Below, in pieces: positions 6,381 through 15,728 of a stretch of DNA of 40,096 nucleotides. A program made the position numbers and the translations under genes. Position 1 is the first letter of the stretch. Every line of letters starts with the position of its first letter. The notes beneath the pieces were generated by a model, which was given only the letters and a program-made list of their open reading frames with translations, had not been told where the DNA came from and did not search any database. The DNA is from Geobacter sp. UBA4074 (GTDB taxonomy: Bacteria > Desulfobacterota > Desulfuromonadia > Geobacterales > Pseudopelobacteraceae): assembly GCA_002383415.1 (NCBI GenBank), contig DFYU01000065.1, forward strand, positions 1 through 40,096, read 5' to 3'.

Positions 6381-8654
6381 CTAACGACCAAGCTTGACGC
6401 GTGCCATCCGTTTTTTCAGACGGCGGGCTTCCTTAGCGGCCTTCTCAGTCGCATCAATCAGAAACTGATGCAAGACAACCTGCTCACCACCTGGCTTGGC
6501 TCGCCGCTGTTGATAACTGCCATCAGGCTGCATATCCCAGGCAGAACGACGGTCGGCATCGTGGGCATCCAGGATTGAGCGCAGTTGTTGACGAAGCTCA
6601 ACCTGTTCTACCGGCACCAGTATCTCTACCCGGGATTCAAGATTGCGTTTCATGGCATCGGCCGACCCGATGAAATACTCTTCAGCGCCGCCGTTACGGA
6701 AGTAGTAAATCCGGCTGTGTTCCAGGAAACGCCCTACTATGCTGACCACCCGACCGGTTTCAGACAATCCGGGAATACCAGGCCGGAAGCGGCAGGAATC
6801 TCGCACATACAGGTCAACCTTCACTCCTGCCTGCGTTGCCCGATACAGTGACGCCACAACATCAGCATCTTCAAGGGCATTCATCTTGAACTGCAGATGA
6901 CCGCCACCTTTTTCACGGTGTTGTACTATTTCGCGCTCAATCTTTTCCTGCAGCGCACGCTTGAGATGTTTGGGGGCCGGAAGCAGCTTGTGATAGGTAC
7001 GACGGGGCGTAAAACCGGTCGTCAGATAGTTGAACAGTTCCGTCACGTCGCGACCAATGACATCATCACTGGTAAACAAACCCAGATCACTATAAATACG
7101 GGCAGTATCCCCATGGTAATTACCGGTGCCAATATGCACATACCGCCGGATGCCAGAGTAGTCACGACGCACCACCAGCGTTACCTTGCAATGGGTCTTC
7201 AAGCCCACCACACCATAGGTGACGTGAATGCCGGCCTCCTCCATCCGTTCAGCCAAAAGAAGATTGGCGGCCTCGTCAAAACGGGCCTTCAGCTCCACTG
7301 CCACTGCCACCTGTTTGCCATTTTCAGCAGCTCGCACCAGGGCATCCACCAGTCGGCTCTCCCGAGAGGTGCGGTAAAGCGTCATCTTGATGGCACAAAC
7401 CTTTGGGTCGTCGGCAGCTTCGTTCAGAAAACGTTCCACCGAAGATGAAAACGACTCATAGGGGTGGTGTACCAGCACCGAACCGGCGTCCCTGATTAGA
7501 TGGAAGATATTTCGATTGGTCGAAAACAGCGGTGGGTCGACCGGATGATGGGGCGGATCGTGCAGCTTGGCGATGTTAAGCCGGGCCAGCTCAAACAGGT
7601 CACGCATGGCCAGCATGCCCGGCACCTCAAAGACGTCACTTTCTTCGTCCAACTCAAGCTGGGCCGCCAAATGGCCTCTATGCAGCGGGTCAACACCGGT
7701 GGCCACCTCAAGTCGAACAATCGGAGCAAACCTGCGCTCCTGGAGTTCAGATTCAATCATCGAGACCAGGTCATCAGCAGTTTCTTCATCCTTTTCGGTG
7801 TTGGCATTACGGGTCACCCGGAAAAACTCGCAACCCACCACCCTCATGCCAGGAAACAGCATCCCCAGATTGGCAGCCATCACCTCTTCCAACCGAATGA
7901 ACCGTTCTCCCTTGCCAATCCGCATAAAACGCGGCACACCTGGCCCCAAGGGCACCTTGACCCGGGCCAGCGAAACCTCCTTCTCCCTCAGATAACGAAC
8001 GGTTACCAGGAGATTGAGCGAAAGATTGGAGATAAAGGGGAACGGGTGAGCCGGATCAATGGCCTGGGGCGTCAGCAGGGGATAAATATCGCGGGCATAG
8101 TGTTCTTTCAACTGCTTCTGCTCTTTGACGGACAGGCCTTTCCAGGTGACGATCTCGATGCCTTTCTCATCGAGTAGTTTCATAACCTGGCGATACAATA
8201 GCTCACGTTTGGCATCCAATTCGCGAATAACCCGGTGACACTCAACCAGCTGTTGTCGCGGCGTACGGCCGTCAGGCGTCAACTCCTGCACATCGGCAGC
8301 CAATTGCTGTTTCAGACCACCGATCCGCTTCATAAAGAATTCATCCAGATTGGCACTGACAATGGCAAGAAACTTTACCCGCTCCAACAGCGGTGTCCGT
8401 GGATCAGCAGCCTCGTGCAACACCCGTTGATTGAAGGATAACCAGGTCAGTTCACGGTTCAGATACCATTGACTGTCACCCAGATCGATCGGTGGCGAAA
8501 GAGGGGCCTGCGCCTTGATCGTTGTCTTGCTGGCTGGTGGTGTTGGCTTTTCAGATTTAACAGCCGCAGTGGTTTGATTCGAAGCAGCAGCGACAGATGC
8601 CTCGGATGCCACGGTACGCTTATGCACGGCCTGTTGTTCAGCAGGATGGTTCAT
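6381..8654 (-). CDS. ppk1: Polyphosphate kinase 1
   Basis: The enzyme reversibly polymerises ATP gamma-phosphates into polyphosphate. From ATG at 8654 the product is 757 residues, a little longer than typical Ppk1 (about 690-720). The extra length is an Ala/Lys/Thr/Pro-rich, probably disordered N-terminal stretch of about 55 residues. The conserved start YLNRELTWLSFNQRVL follows, and both phosphotransfer histidine regions of the phospholipase-D-like domains are present (RYVHIGTGNYH and HSRIYYFRNGG...SADAMKRN). ATG 8654 is chosen because AAAGGG lies about ten bases upstream; an in-frame ATG at 8675 has no useful site, and the frame extends to 8783. It is divergent from the helicase gene. No phosphate-regulon box is evident. 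Confidence 0.95.
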   Translation of the reverse strand: MNHPAEQQAVHKRTVASEASVAAASNQTTAAVKSEKPTPPASKTTIKAQAPLSPPIDLGDSQWYLNRELTWLSFNQRVLHEAADPRTPLLERVKFLAIVSANLDEFFMKRIGGLKQQLAADVQELTPDGRTPRQQLVECHRVIRELDAKRELLYRQVMKLLDEKGIEIVTWKGLSVKEQKQLKEHYARDIYPLLTPQAIDPAHPFPFISNLSLNLLVTVRYLREKEVSLARVKVPLGPGVPRFMRIGKGERFIRLEEVMAANLGMLFPGMRVVGCEFFRVTRNANTEKDEETADDLVSMIESELQERRFAPIVRLEVATGVDPLHRGHLAAQLELDEESDVFEVPGMLAMRDLFELARLNIAKLHDPPHHPVDPPLFSTNRNIFHLIRDAGSVLVHHPYESFSSSVERFLNEAADDPKVCAIKMTLYRTSRESRLVDALVRAAENGKQVAVAVELKARFDEAANLLLAERMEEAGIHVTYGVVGLKTHCKVTLVVRRDYSGIRRYVHIGTGNYHGDTARIYSDLGLFTSDDVIGRDVTELFNYLTTGFTPRRTYHKLLPAPKHLKRALQEKIEREIVQHREKGGGHLQFKMNALEDADVVASLYRATQAGVKVDLYVRDSCRFRPGIPGLSETGRVVSIVGRFLEHSRIYYFRNGGAEEYFIGSADAMKRNLESRVEILVPVEQVELRQQLRSILDAHDADRRSAWDMQPDGSYQQRRAKPGGEQVVLHQFLIDATEKAAKEARRLKKRMARVKLGR

Positions 8655-8809
8655 ATTCTTTTTACCCTTTAACATGCTCTTTGCAGCGGACACAGGCGCC
8701 TCCTGAGGTATAGCATGTGACCATTGTACCCTGCTGTTACGATCTTGCAACAAACCGATTTGATCACGGATTGCACTATGCATCGCTTTTGTGATACACC
8801 CTACCCCCC

Positions 8810-10816
8810 ATGGCTCGTCTCAATCCACAACAATACGAAGCGGTTCACCACACCGAAGGCCCTTTGCTGGTACTGGCCGGCGCCGGCTCCGGCAAAACCC
8901 AGGTCATCACCAGTCGGATTGTGCATCTGCTTAAGAACAAGCGAATCCCAGCTGAAGAAATTCTTGCTGTCACCTTTACCAACAAGGCAGCCAAAGAGAT
9001 GCAACAACGGGTGGCAGCTGCGGCCGGTAAATCATCACAGGGCATGGTCATCAGCACCTTTCACTCGCTGGGTGTGCGTATCTTGCGGCGCGATATTCGA
9101 CGCTTGGGCTACAAGCCGACCTTTTCAATCTATACCGAAAGCGATCAGTCCGGTGTGTTACGCCAAGCCATGCGGGATCTGAATCTGGACCCCAAGCAGT
9201 ACAACCCGGACAGTATTCGCTGGCGCATCTCGCTGGCCAAAAACGGACTGATTGGCCCCGACAGCTATCCCGCAAGCGGCACGGACCAGCTGGATGCGGC
9301 CACAGTACTGGTCTACCCACGTTATCAACGACTGCTGAAGGCGTTCAACGCCATCGATTTTGACGACATCATCATGCTGGCGGTACAGATGCTGGAGACG
9401 CTGCCGGAGGTCAGGGATTACTGGCAGCAGCGTTTTCGCTACCTGATGGTGGATGAATATCAGGACACCAACGCCTGCCAGTTTCGCCTGATCGCCCTGC
9501 TGGCCGAGCGTCATGGCAATCTGTGTGTGGTGGGCGACGATGACCAGTCGATCTACGGCTGGCGCGGGGCAGAGGTACAAAACATCCTCTCCTTTGAACA
9601 CCAGCGCAGCGGTTGCCGAGTGATCAAGCTGGAGCAAAATTACCGTTCCACCGGCACTATCCTGTCTGCAGCCAACGCAGTCATCCGCAATAACCGGACC
9701 CGCTGCGACAAGGCCCTCTGGACCGACAGCGGTGATGGTGAACCGATAGCCCAGATCGTGGCCGAGGATGAGGAAAGCGAAGCCCGCCAAGTGGTGGAAC
9801 AGCTGCAACTGGCCCAGTATCAGCAACGCCGACCATGGCGGGACTTTGCCATCCTCTACCGCAGCAATGCACAGAGCCGAACCTTTGAAGAGGCGCTGAG
9901 AATGGAGGGGATTCCGTACATTCTGGTGGGCGGCCAGAAGTTCTTCGAGCGCAAAGAGGTCAAGGATACCCTGGCCTACCTGGCGGTGCTGGCCAACCCC
10001 CGCGATGAAGCGGCCCTGGTACGGATCATCAACTTCCCACGGCGTGGCATTGGCGATACCACCATGCTACGCCTGAATCAGTGGTCACTGGAACAGAGCA
10101 CCACCCTGTTTGATGCCTTGGGGCGGGTTCACGAAATAGACGGCATCAGCGAGGCGGCCCGGAAAGCGGTCAACGCCTTCCATAGTCTGCTACGCACAGA
10201 ACTTGCCAGCTTCAAACCGGTCAATATGGCAGCACAGGCAGCAGCACTGTTCAAACGGATCGGTATCAACGAAGAGCTGCACCGCACGCTGGGTGATCAC
10301 AACCAGGCTCGCAAGCGAATAGAAAACATTGAGCAATTGGTGAACGCCCTGGCAGCCTTTGAGGAGCGCACACCCGGTGCCGGGCTGACCGATTTCCTGG
10401 AGCGGATTGCACTTACCGAAGACAACCGCCGTGAAACCGGTGAGGAGCATCAACCGCAGGACGCGGTGACCTTAATGTCGTTGCATGCCAGCAAAGGGCT
10501 GGAGTTTCCTCACGTGTACCTGGTTGGCCTGGAGGAAGGGCTGCTACCCCACCATCGCTCCGCAGAAGAAGACCCGGAAGCGGCTGAGGAACGGCGGCTT
10601 TGTTACGTGGGCATTACACGGGCCCGGGAACACCTCACCCTTTCCCGCTGTCTCACCCGTCGCAAATACGGCACCAAGGAAGAACGCTGTCCGAGCCGCT
10701 TTCTTGCTGAACTGCCACCACACCTGATTGCGGACAGCACAGCAGCTGCGTTAACGCCTGAGCCGGCTGATCTGGGTATGGATTTTTTTGCGCGCATGCT
10801 GGCCGAAGAAAGTTGA
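8810..10816 (+). CDS. rep: Rep-type superfamily 1A DNA helicase
   Basis: At 668 residues it matches the length of E. coli Rep rather than the longer UvrD/PcrA. Motifs run in order: Q-motif region LNPQQYEAV, Walker A AGAGSGKT (about residues 24-31), VDEYQDTN, GDDDQSIYGWRGA, EQNYRST, the motif V region LMSLHASKGLEFPHVYL, and motif VI YVGITRAREHL. The segment MVISTFHSLG plus the following residues is especially Rep-like. It would act as a 3'-5' translocase in replication restart or clearing of protein roadblocks. PcrA/UvrD assignment is the alternative. The start at 8810 lacks a clear ribosome site. The next gene has its own promoter overlapping the end of this one. Confidence 0.9.
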   Translation: MARLNPQQYEAVHHTEGPLLVLAGAGSGKTQVITSRIVHLLKNKRIPAEEILAVTFTNKAAKEMQQRVAAAAGKSSQGMVISTFHSLGVRILRRDIRRLGYKPTFSIYTESDQSGVLRQAMRDLNLDPKQYNPDSIRWRISLAKNGLIGPDSYPASGTDQLDAATVLVYPRYQRLLKAFNAIDFDDIIMLAVQMLETLPEVRDYWQQRFRYLMVDEYQDTNACQFRLIALLAERHGNLCVVGDDDQSIYGWRGAEVQNILSFEHQRSGCRVIKLEQNYRSTGTILSAANAVIRNNRTRCDKALWTDSGDGEPIAQIVAEDEESEARQVVEQLQLAQYQQRRPWRDFAILYRSNAQSRTFEEALRMEGIPYILVGGQKFFERKEVKDTLAYLAVLANPRDEAALVRIINFPRRGIGDTTMLRLNQWSLEQSTTLFDALGRVHEIDGISEAARKAVNAFHSLLRTELASFKPVNMAAQAAALFKRIGINEELHRTLGDHNQARKRIENIEQLVNALAAFEERTPGAGLTDFLERIALTEDNRRETGEEHQPQDAVTLMSLHASKGLEFPHVYLVGLEEGLLPHHRSAEEDPEAAEERRLCYVGITRAREHLTLSRCLTRRKYGTKEERCPSRFLAELPPHLIADSTAAALTPEPADLGMDFFARMLAEES

Positions 10817-10825
10817 CATGCTGAC

Positions 10826-10853
10826 TTGCAAAACTGAAAAGCGTCGCTATACT
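10826..10853 (+). promoter_or_regulatory. Sigma-70-type promoter of the PATAN-HDOD gene
   Basis: TTGCAA (10826-10831), 16-base spacer, TATACT (10848-10853). It lies directly after the helicase stop and about 45 bases before the start at 10897. Confidence 0.6.
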
Positions 10854-10896
10854 CCTGCCTACCAATAACACGACCTTAAAACGACGAGTTGCAGCC

Positions 10897-12216
10897 ATGC
10901 TGATGAGCTTTCTTGAACAGAATGACGACAAGCTCTCCCGCTCCATCGAGGGCAGCTTAAGTCTGATGACGCTTTCAGACCTGCTGCAATGGATCGAGGT
11001 TTCGCGCCGTTCAGGCACATTGATGGTTGCCAACGAGGAGTTAACCAAACGGTTCTTCTTTCAGGACGGCCGCCTGATATTCCTCTGGTCGGATAAAGAA
11101 GATGAACAACTCTGTGAGGCCCTGCACCAGACCACCGGACTGCCTCTGGAGGTAGTCCACGAAACACTGCGCTCAGCTGAACAACTCGGCATTTCCTGTG
11201 TTGGCTACCTCTCCAGCGAGCAAGGCATCCCTCTGGAACGCTTGATCAGACTGATCAGCATTCTCTCTGAGCGGGCCATGGCCGATGTCATCACCTGGAA
11301 GGCCGGTCGCTTCCGTTTCAGCGATCACCTGCCACTCACCGTATTGTCAAGCCCGGTCACCTTGCCAACCACCCGGGTCCTGTTGGAATCGGCAGTATTG
11401 ATCGACGAAACCAACCTAGCCGGTAAAGCCAGCACCGATTCGGTACTGGATGAAATGTTTGACCTGATACGCAAGGGCGCCATTAACCTTCCGCCCCTGC
11501 CCACAGAGATGCAACAGCTGATGAGCAGGATCAACAATCCCAACCTGATGGTTGACGAGATCATCGACTGCGTCGACGACCCGATCCTGGTATCCAAGGT
11601 GTTGCGCGTATGCAATTCCAGTTTTTACGGACGTCGCACCAACATCAGTACCCTGCGCGAAGCAGTGGTCTATATGGGCCTTAAATCCCTGCTCAGTATC
11701 GTGACCGTACACGCCTTGAGCGGTTTTTCACCCCGCAATGCCCACCAGGTTCAGGCTCTGCTGCGGCACAGCATGGCCACGGGCATGATTGCCAAACAAC
11801 TGGCCAAGGACATGGGCTGCAACCATGACCAAGCCTTTGTCTGCGGATTACTGCATGATCTGGGCTGGATTGTAATGTTGGAACTATTGGCGGAATACGA
11901 TCTGCCTGCGGAAAAACGGGATCAGATGATCATGGATCATCACAGTGTGGTGGGTGGGTTGGTGGCGAAAAAATGGAACCTGAGTGAAGATATTCAAGAA
12001 GTAATCAGGCATCACCATAACCCGCTCAACGCGGTACACTATCCCAAACTGGTTGAGGTGGTTCATATCTCTGACCTGCTGACCAAGACCGACACACCAG
12101 CACCTGAGACGGCACACTCTCCACTTTACGGCACCATGGGCGACGTTACGGCACCTTTTGCCGACCGGCTCGAAGAGCTGGATCAGGAGATTGACGCCAT
12201 CCTGTCCCCTATGTAG
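10897..12216 (+). CDS. PATAN (DUF4388)-HDOD signalling protein
   Basis: The 439-residue cytoplasmic protein has an N-terminal PATAN/DUF4388 domain (about residues 15-115: LSLMTLSDLLQWIEVSRRSG ... FFQDGRLIF) and a C-terminal HDOD domain (about 195-390: NLPPLPTEMQQL, then VLRVCNSSFYG). HDOD domains are non-catalytic relatives of HD phosphohydrolases that act in regulation, often with c-di-GMP or chemosensory systems; a LLHDLG segment remains here. PATAN domains mediate protein contacts in gliding, biofilm and two-component pathways. ATG 10897 or ATG 10903 could be the start; neither has a strong ribosome site. It is convergent with a second HDOD gene, 33 bases apart. Confidence 0.88.
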   Translation: MLMSFLEQNDDKLSRSIEGSLSLMTLSDLLQWIEVSRRSGTLMVANEELTKRFFFQDGRLIFLWSDKEDEQLCEALHQTTGLPLEVVHETLRSAEQLGISCVGYLSSEQGIPLERLIRLISILSERAMADVITWKAGRFRFSDHLPLTVLSSPVTLPTTRVLLESAVLIDETNLAGKASTDSVLDEMFDLIRKGAINLPPLPTEMQQLMSRINNPNLMVDEIIDCVDDPILVSKVLRVCNSSFYGRRTNISTLREAVVYMGLKSLLSIVTVHALSGFSPRNAHQVQALLRHSMATGMIAKQLAKDMGCNHDQAFVCGLLHDLGWIVMLELLAEYDLPAEKRDQMIMDHHSVVGGLVAKKWNLSEDIQEVIRHHHNPLNAVHYPKLVEVVHISDLLTKTDTPAPETAHSPLYGTMGDVTAPFADRLEELDQEIDAILSPM

Positions 12217-12249
12217 GAGAGCACAAAAGCAAGGACACAAGGCGCTGAT

Positions 12250-13149
12250 TTATGGGTAGATGGCCTGCACAGCGGCCTTAACATGATCAACCATCTGGGC
12301 CAATGACTTGCGGAAGGCATCCATATCCGTCACCCCCAGTTGGGCAAGCTGCTTTTCAAGCGCAGGCAGATGCGCTCCGTAAACCCCCGCCCCGACACCT
12401 GGCACCTCAACATCCATAGAACATTTCAGGCGCACATCACTGCATATCTGGTCTGCCAGCTGCACCACCCGTATCAAGGGACTCTTCAGTTCCATCTGAT
12501 CTGCATGGTGATGCATGATCACCTGTGTAAGCAGCTCGGGAAAATGCCACTGTGCAGCCAATAGGGCCCCGATCTCACAATGGGTCGTGCCAAAAATCTC
12601 ACGTTCGGCATCATGCAGATCAAGCTCACGCTCTACGGAACGTTGAACGGCCTCCCTGAACTGATCCTGTCGATAGTGCATCAGAATCACCTCGCCGACA
12701 TCGTGTAGAATCCCTGAAACGTAGGCCATTTCCGGTTTTACCACACCACTTAGCTCAGCCAGATTGCGGGCAACCAGCGCCACACCAAAGGAGTGTTCCC
12801 AGCAACTCTGTGGACGGATGCCGGCTAAGGTCCGGCTGTCGGTAAGCTCAAGAAAGCAGGAGGTGAGAATAATCTCAAACACCTTTTGCGGCCCCAGATA
12901 AATCAGGGCCTGTTTGACTGACTCCACTTCGTGCAGCAGCTTGTACAACGGCGAGTTGATGATCCGTATCACCCGTGCCGCAATCACCTGATCGGCAAGT
13001 ATGATATCCGCAACTTCCGACAGATCGGGATCTGGCCCGTTCAACAACTGAATCGCACGGGTTGCTGCGGCTGGAATGGTCGGCAGTGTCTGAAACGAGG
13101 CGATAATTGATTGAGCAACGGCTACTGGATTTTGGGGAGTGATTGACAT
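12250..13149 (-). CDS. HDOD domain protein
   Basis: A 299-residue, essentially single-domain HDOD protein: LPTIPAAATRAIQLL near residue 22, then ARVIRIINSPLY, VKQALIYLG and ILHDVGEVILMH. It has no signal peptide or membrane helix. ATG at 13149 is preferred because GGAG sits six to seven bases upstream; an in-frame ATG at 13170 has no such site. It is a distant paralogue of the HDOD half of the neighbouring convergent gene but lacks the PATAN part. Exact partners are unknown. Confidence 0.87.
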   Translation of the reverse strand: MSITPQNPVAVAQSIIASFQTLPTIPAAATRAIQLLNGPDPDLSEVADIILADQVIAARVIRIINSPLYKLLHEVESVKQALIYLGPQKVFEIILTSCFLELTDSRTLAGIRPQSCWEHSFGVALVARNLAELSGVVKPEMAYVSGILHDVGEVILMHYRQDQFREAVQRSVERELDLHDAEREIFGTTHCEIGALLAAQWHFPELLTQVIMHHHADQMELKSPLIRVVQLADQICSDVRLKCSMDVEVPGVGAGVYGAHLPALEKQLAQLGVTDMDAFRKSLAQMVDHVKAAVQAIYP

Positions 13150-13228
13150 AAAGTTCTCCGTCAGATTCATTACAGAACAGCACTACATTGGTTTTCTATA
13201 ACATACCTGAGCCCATATGTGAAACCGA

Positions 13229-13259
13229 CAAATCAGGCAGGCCTGCATAGGCTGATTTG
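13229..13259. repeat. Inverted repeat between HDOD and rsmD genes
   Basis: Arms CAAATCAG (13229-13236) and CTGATTTG (13252-13259) flank a centre that contains the palindrome GCAGGCCTGC. It lies in the divergent gap between the HDOD gene and rsmD. It could be an operator for either, or a structured leader. No function can be assigned. Confidence 0.4.
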
Positions 13260-13359
13260 GACCGTCAAATGCCGTCTTTGTTGTCACTTGACAGCCAGCA
13301 GCCCCTCCGGTAGGGTTGCCCCTGTTCAGTATGATTACCGTAACATTTGGAGGAAACAG

Positions 13360-13926
13360 GTGCGGGTAATTGCCGGGATTGCAGGAGGCCTTAAGCTGAC
13401 TACGCCTGCAGGCATAACCACCCGGCCCACCACCGACCGGGTTAAAGAAGCGCTCTTCAGCATCCTGGATAGCGCCGATGCTGTTTGCGGCGCACAGGTG
13501 CTTGATCTGTTTGCCGGTAGCGGCGCCCTGGGTATTGAGGCCCTCTCCCGCGGCGCCGACCACGTCACACTGATAGACAAATCCAGGCCTGCACTTGAGG
13601 CGCTACGCAAAAATCTGCTGCACACCAAATTAACGAACCGGACAACGGTCATCGGACTTGACGCCTGGCAGGCGCTTGATCAACTGGTTCACCAACAGGC
13701 CCGTTTTGACCTGATCCTGATCGACCCCCCCTACAATCAGGGGTTGCAGGTGAAGGCGCTGGAACGCATTACGCCGCTGCTAACGCCAACCAGCTTGGTG
13801 GTTGCAGAGGCCGCAACCCGTGAAAGCCTGCCGCAACGGGTTGGAAGCTGCCGGCTCACTGATCGTCGGGTCTACGGTGATACCGCCCTTGCATTTTATG
13901 TCTTGGAGGGGAACGATGCCCCATAG
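13360..13926 (+). CDS. rsmD: 16S rRNA (guanine-966-N2)-methyltransferase RsmD
   Basis: From GTG at 13360 the product is 188 residues, the normal size for RsmD. The start has GGAGG at 13349-13353 and begins VRVIAGIAGG, matching the family's RVIGG-type start; the open frame extends upstream to 13219 but that part is not family-like. The SAM-binding motif DLFAGSGALGIEALSRGA is near residue 48, and the catalytic amino-methyltransferase motif is present as LIDPPY. It overlaps coaD by 11 bases, the common rsmD-coaD operon. Confidence 0.93.
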   Translation: MRVIAGIAGGLKLTTPAGITTRPTTDRVKEALFSILDSADAVCGAQVLDLFAGSGALGIEALSRGADHVTLIDKSRPALEALRKNLLHTKLTNRTTVIGLDAWQALDQLVHQQARFDLILIDPPYNQGLQVKALERITPLLTPTSLVVAEAATRESLPQRVGSCRLTDRRVYGDTALAFYVLEGNDAP

Positions 13927-14413
13927 CCGCATTGCCATCTACCCGGGCTCCTTTGATCCGATCACCAACGGTCACCTGGACATCATCCAGCGCAGCCTGC
14001 GCATCTTTGACCGGGTAATCGTAGCGGTTGCCCGTAACTCCCAGAAAAACGCCCTGTTTACCATCGATGAGCGCGTCGCATTGATCCGTTCCGTACTGAA
14101 GGATGAGGAGCGGGTCTCCGTTGACACCTTCACCGGGCTTCTGATAGATTATGTGGCCGCACAAAAGGCCCATGTGGTTATACGTGGTCTGCGCGCCATC
14201 TCGGACTTTGAGTACGAATTCCAGATCGCCCAGATGAACAGCACCATCGGCCATGAAATTGAGACCCTGTTCATGATGACCTCAGTTCAGTACGGCTACC
14301 TCTCCTCATCCATCGTTCGGGAGGTTTGCTCGCTGGGTGCCAATGTTGACAGCTTTGTGCCACCAGAGGTTAAGGCTGCCATGGTAACGAAATACACGCA
14401 GAACAAACAGTAA
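13916..14413 (+). CDS. coaD: Phosphopantetheine adenylyltransferase
   Basis: The 165-residue enzyme converts 4'-phosphopantetheine and ATP to dephospho-CoA, the penultimate step of coenzyme A synthesis. The nucleotidyltransferase motif YPGSFDPITNGHLDII is at residues 9-24 (TxGH form TNGH). RGLRAISDFEYEFQ and the YGYLSSSIVRE region follow as in the family. ATG 13916 has GGAGG about eight bases upstream and overlaps the end of rsmD, so the genes are probably translationally coupled. Confidence 0.96.
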   Translation: MPHSRIAIYPGSFDPITNGHLDIIQRSLRIFDRVIVAVARNSQKNALFTIDERVALIRSVLKDEERVSVDTFTGLLIDYVAAQKAHVVIRGLRAISDFEYEFQIAQMNSTIGHEIETLFMMTSVQYGYLSSSIVREVCSLGANVDSFVPPEVKAAMVTKYTQNKQ

Positions 14414-14464
14414 CGCACCTACATCTGTTTTTGTTGTGACTACCTGAAACGAAGGAGAACTTCC

Positions 14465-15664
14465 ATGAAACTCGCAGATCGCGTCAACAAGATTCAACCC
14501 TCCCCTACCCTGGCCATCGACGCCAAGGCCAAAGCGCTCAAGGCACAAGGGGTGGACGTGGTCGGTTTCGGTGCCGGCGAGCCGGATTTCGATACCCCCG
14601 CCAACATTCGTGAGGCAGGAAAAAAGGCGATTGATGCCGGTTTCACCCGCTACATGCCGGTGGGCGGTGCTGACGATCTGAAGGACGCCATCATCGCCAA
14701 GATGAAGCGTGATCATGGTCTGGAGTACACCCGCGATGAGATTTCGGTGGCCTGCGGCGCCAAGCACACCCTGTACAACATCTCACAGGCCCTGATCCAG
14801 GAAGGCGATGAAGTCATCATCCCGGGTCCCTACTGGGTTTCCTACCCCGACCAAGTGGTTCTGGCCGGCGGCACTCCGGTCTTTATCATGACCGATGAGT
14901 CCACCGGCTTCAAAATCACACCGGATCAGCTTGACAAGACAATCACCCCCAAGACCAAGTACCTGATCCTCAACTCGCCCTGCAACCCGACCGGCTCCAC
15001 CTACAGCAAGGAAGAGTTGGCCGCACTGGGCCAGGTGCTGCTCAAGCATGATCACGTTCTGGTGGTGGCTGACGATATCTATGAGCGTCTGATTTACGAT
15101 GGCCTGAAGTTTTACAACATCGCCCAGGTCGTACCGGAACTAAAAAACCGCACCATCGTGGTGAACGGTGTTTCCAAGACCTACGCCATGACCGGTTGGC
15201 GGATCGGCTACGCCTGCGGCCCCAAGGAGTTGATGGCGGCCATGACCAAGATGCAGTCCCAATCGACCTCCAATGCCACCTCCATCGCCCAGAAGGCCTC
15301 TGTTGAAGCGATGAACGGCTCGCAGGACGCGGTTGCCGCCATGTGCGTTGAATTCGAAAAGCGTCGCACCTATATTGTCGATCGCCTGAACGCCATGCCG
15401 GGAGTCTCCTGCTTCAAGTCCAACGGCGCCTTCTACGTCTTCCCCAATTTTTCCGGTTGCTATGGCAAAGCCACCCCGGCCGGCAAGAAGATTGAAAACT
15501 CCTCCGACTTTGCCGCCTACCTGCTGGAAGACGCCAAGGTTGCGCTGGTGCCTGGCATAGCCTTCGGCGATGACCGCTATGCGCGGCTCTCCTACGCCAT
15601 CAGCATGGAAAACATAGCAAAGGGAATGGATCGTATCGAAGAAGCGATCAAGAACCTCAAGTAA
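14465..15664 (+). CDS. aspC: Class I PLP-dependent aspartate aminotransferase
   Basis: The 399-residue protein is full length for subgroup Ib aspartate (or aspartate/prephenate) aminotransferases. It shows GAGEPDFDTP near residue 38, NSPCNPTG for cofactor/substrate binding, and the PLP-lysine motif NGVSKTYAMTGWRIGY. It transfers amino groups between aspartate and 2-oxoglutarate; activity on prephenate is possible for this subgroup and cannot be settled by reading. A clear GAAGGAG site precedes ATG 14465, and a strong terminator follows at 15671, so it may be a single-gene unit or the end of the rsmD-coaD unit. Confidence 0.92.
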   Translation: MKLADRVNKIQPSPTLAIDAKAKALKAQGVDVVGFGAGEPDFDTPANIREAGKKAIDAGFTRYMPVGGADDLKDAIIAKMKRDHGLEYTRDEISVACGAKHTLYNISQALIQEGDEVIIPGPYWVSYPDQVVLAGGTPVFIMTDESTGFKITPDQLDKTITPKTKYLILNSPCNPTGSTYSKEELAALGQVLLKHDHVLVVADDIYERLIYDGLKFYNIAQVVPELKNRTIVVNGVSKTYAMTGWRIGYACGPKELMAAMTKMQSQSTSNATSIAQKASVEAMNGSQDAVAAMCVEFEKRRTYIVDRLNAMPGVSCFKSNGAFYVFPNFSGCYGKATPAGKKIENSSDFAAYLLEDAKVALVPGIAFGDDRYARLSYAISMENIAKGMDRIEEAIKNLK

Positions 15665-15670
15665 CTCTCT

Positions 15671-15700
15671 GGGGGACGCTGCGGCGTCCCCCTTTTTTTT
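15671..15700 (+). terminator. Rho-independent terminator after the aminotransferase gene
   Basis: A nine-base stem GGGGGACGC/GCGTCCCCC (15671-15679 with 15684-15692), loop TGCG, then eight T's. It starts seven bases after the aminotransferase stop. Confidence 0.95.
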
Positions 15701-15728
15701 ACGTCTGCCAGCTTCGAAAGGTCTGCTC

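Noticed and set aside
7500..8177. Plus-strand open frames opposite ppk1
   Set aside because: They mirror the strongly conserved ppk1 coding strand and have no ribosome sites.
13200..13359. GEMM-I-like riboswitch before rsmD (CCTCCGGTAGGGTTGCC)
   Set aside because: The 3' part looks slightly similar, but the conserved AAACC and GCAAAGCC elements are missing. I also found no GEMM core in the other leaders read by eye, despite the Hypr enzyme.
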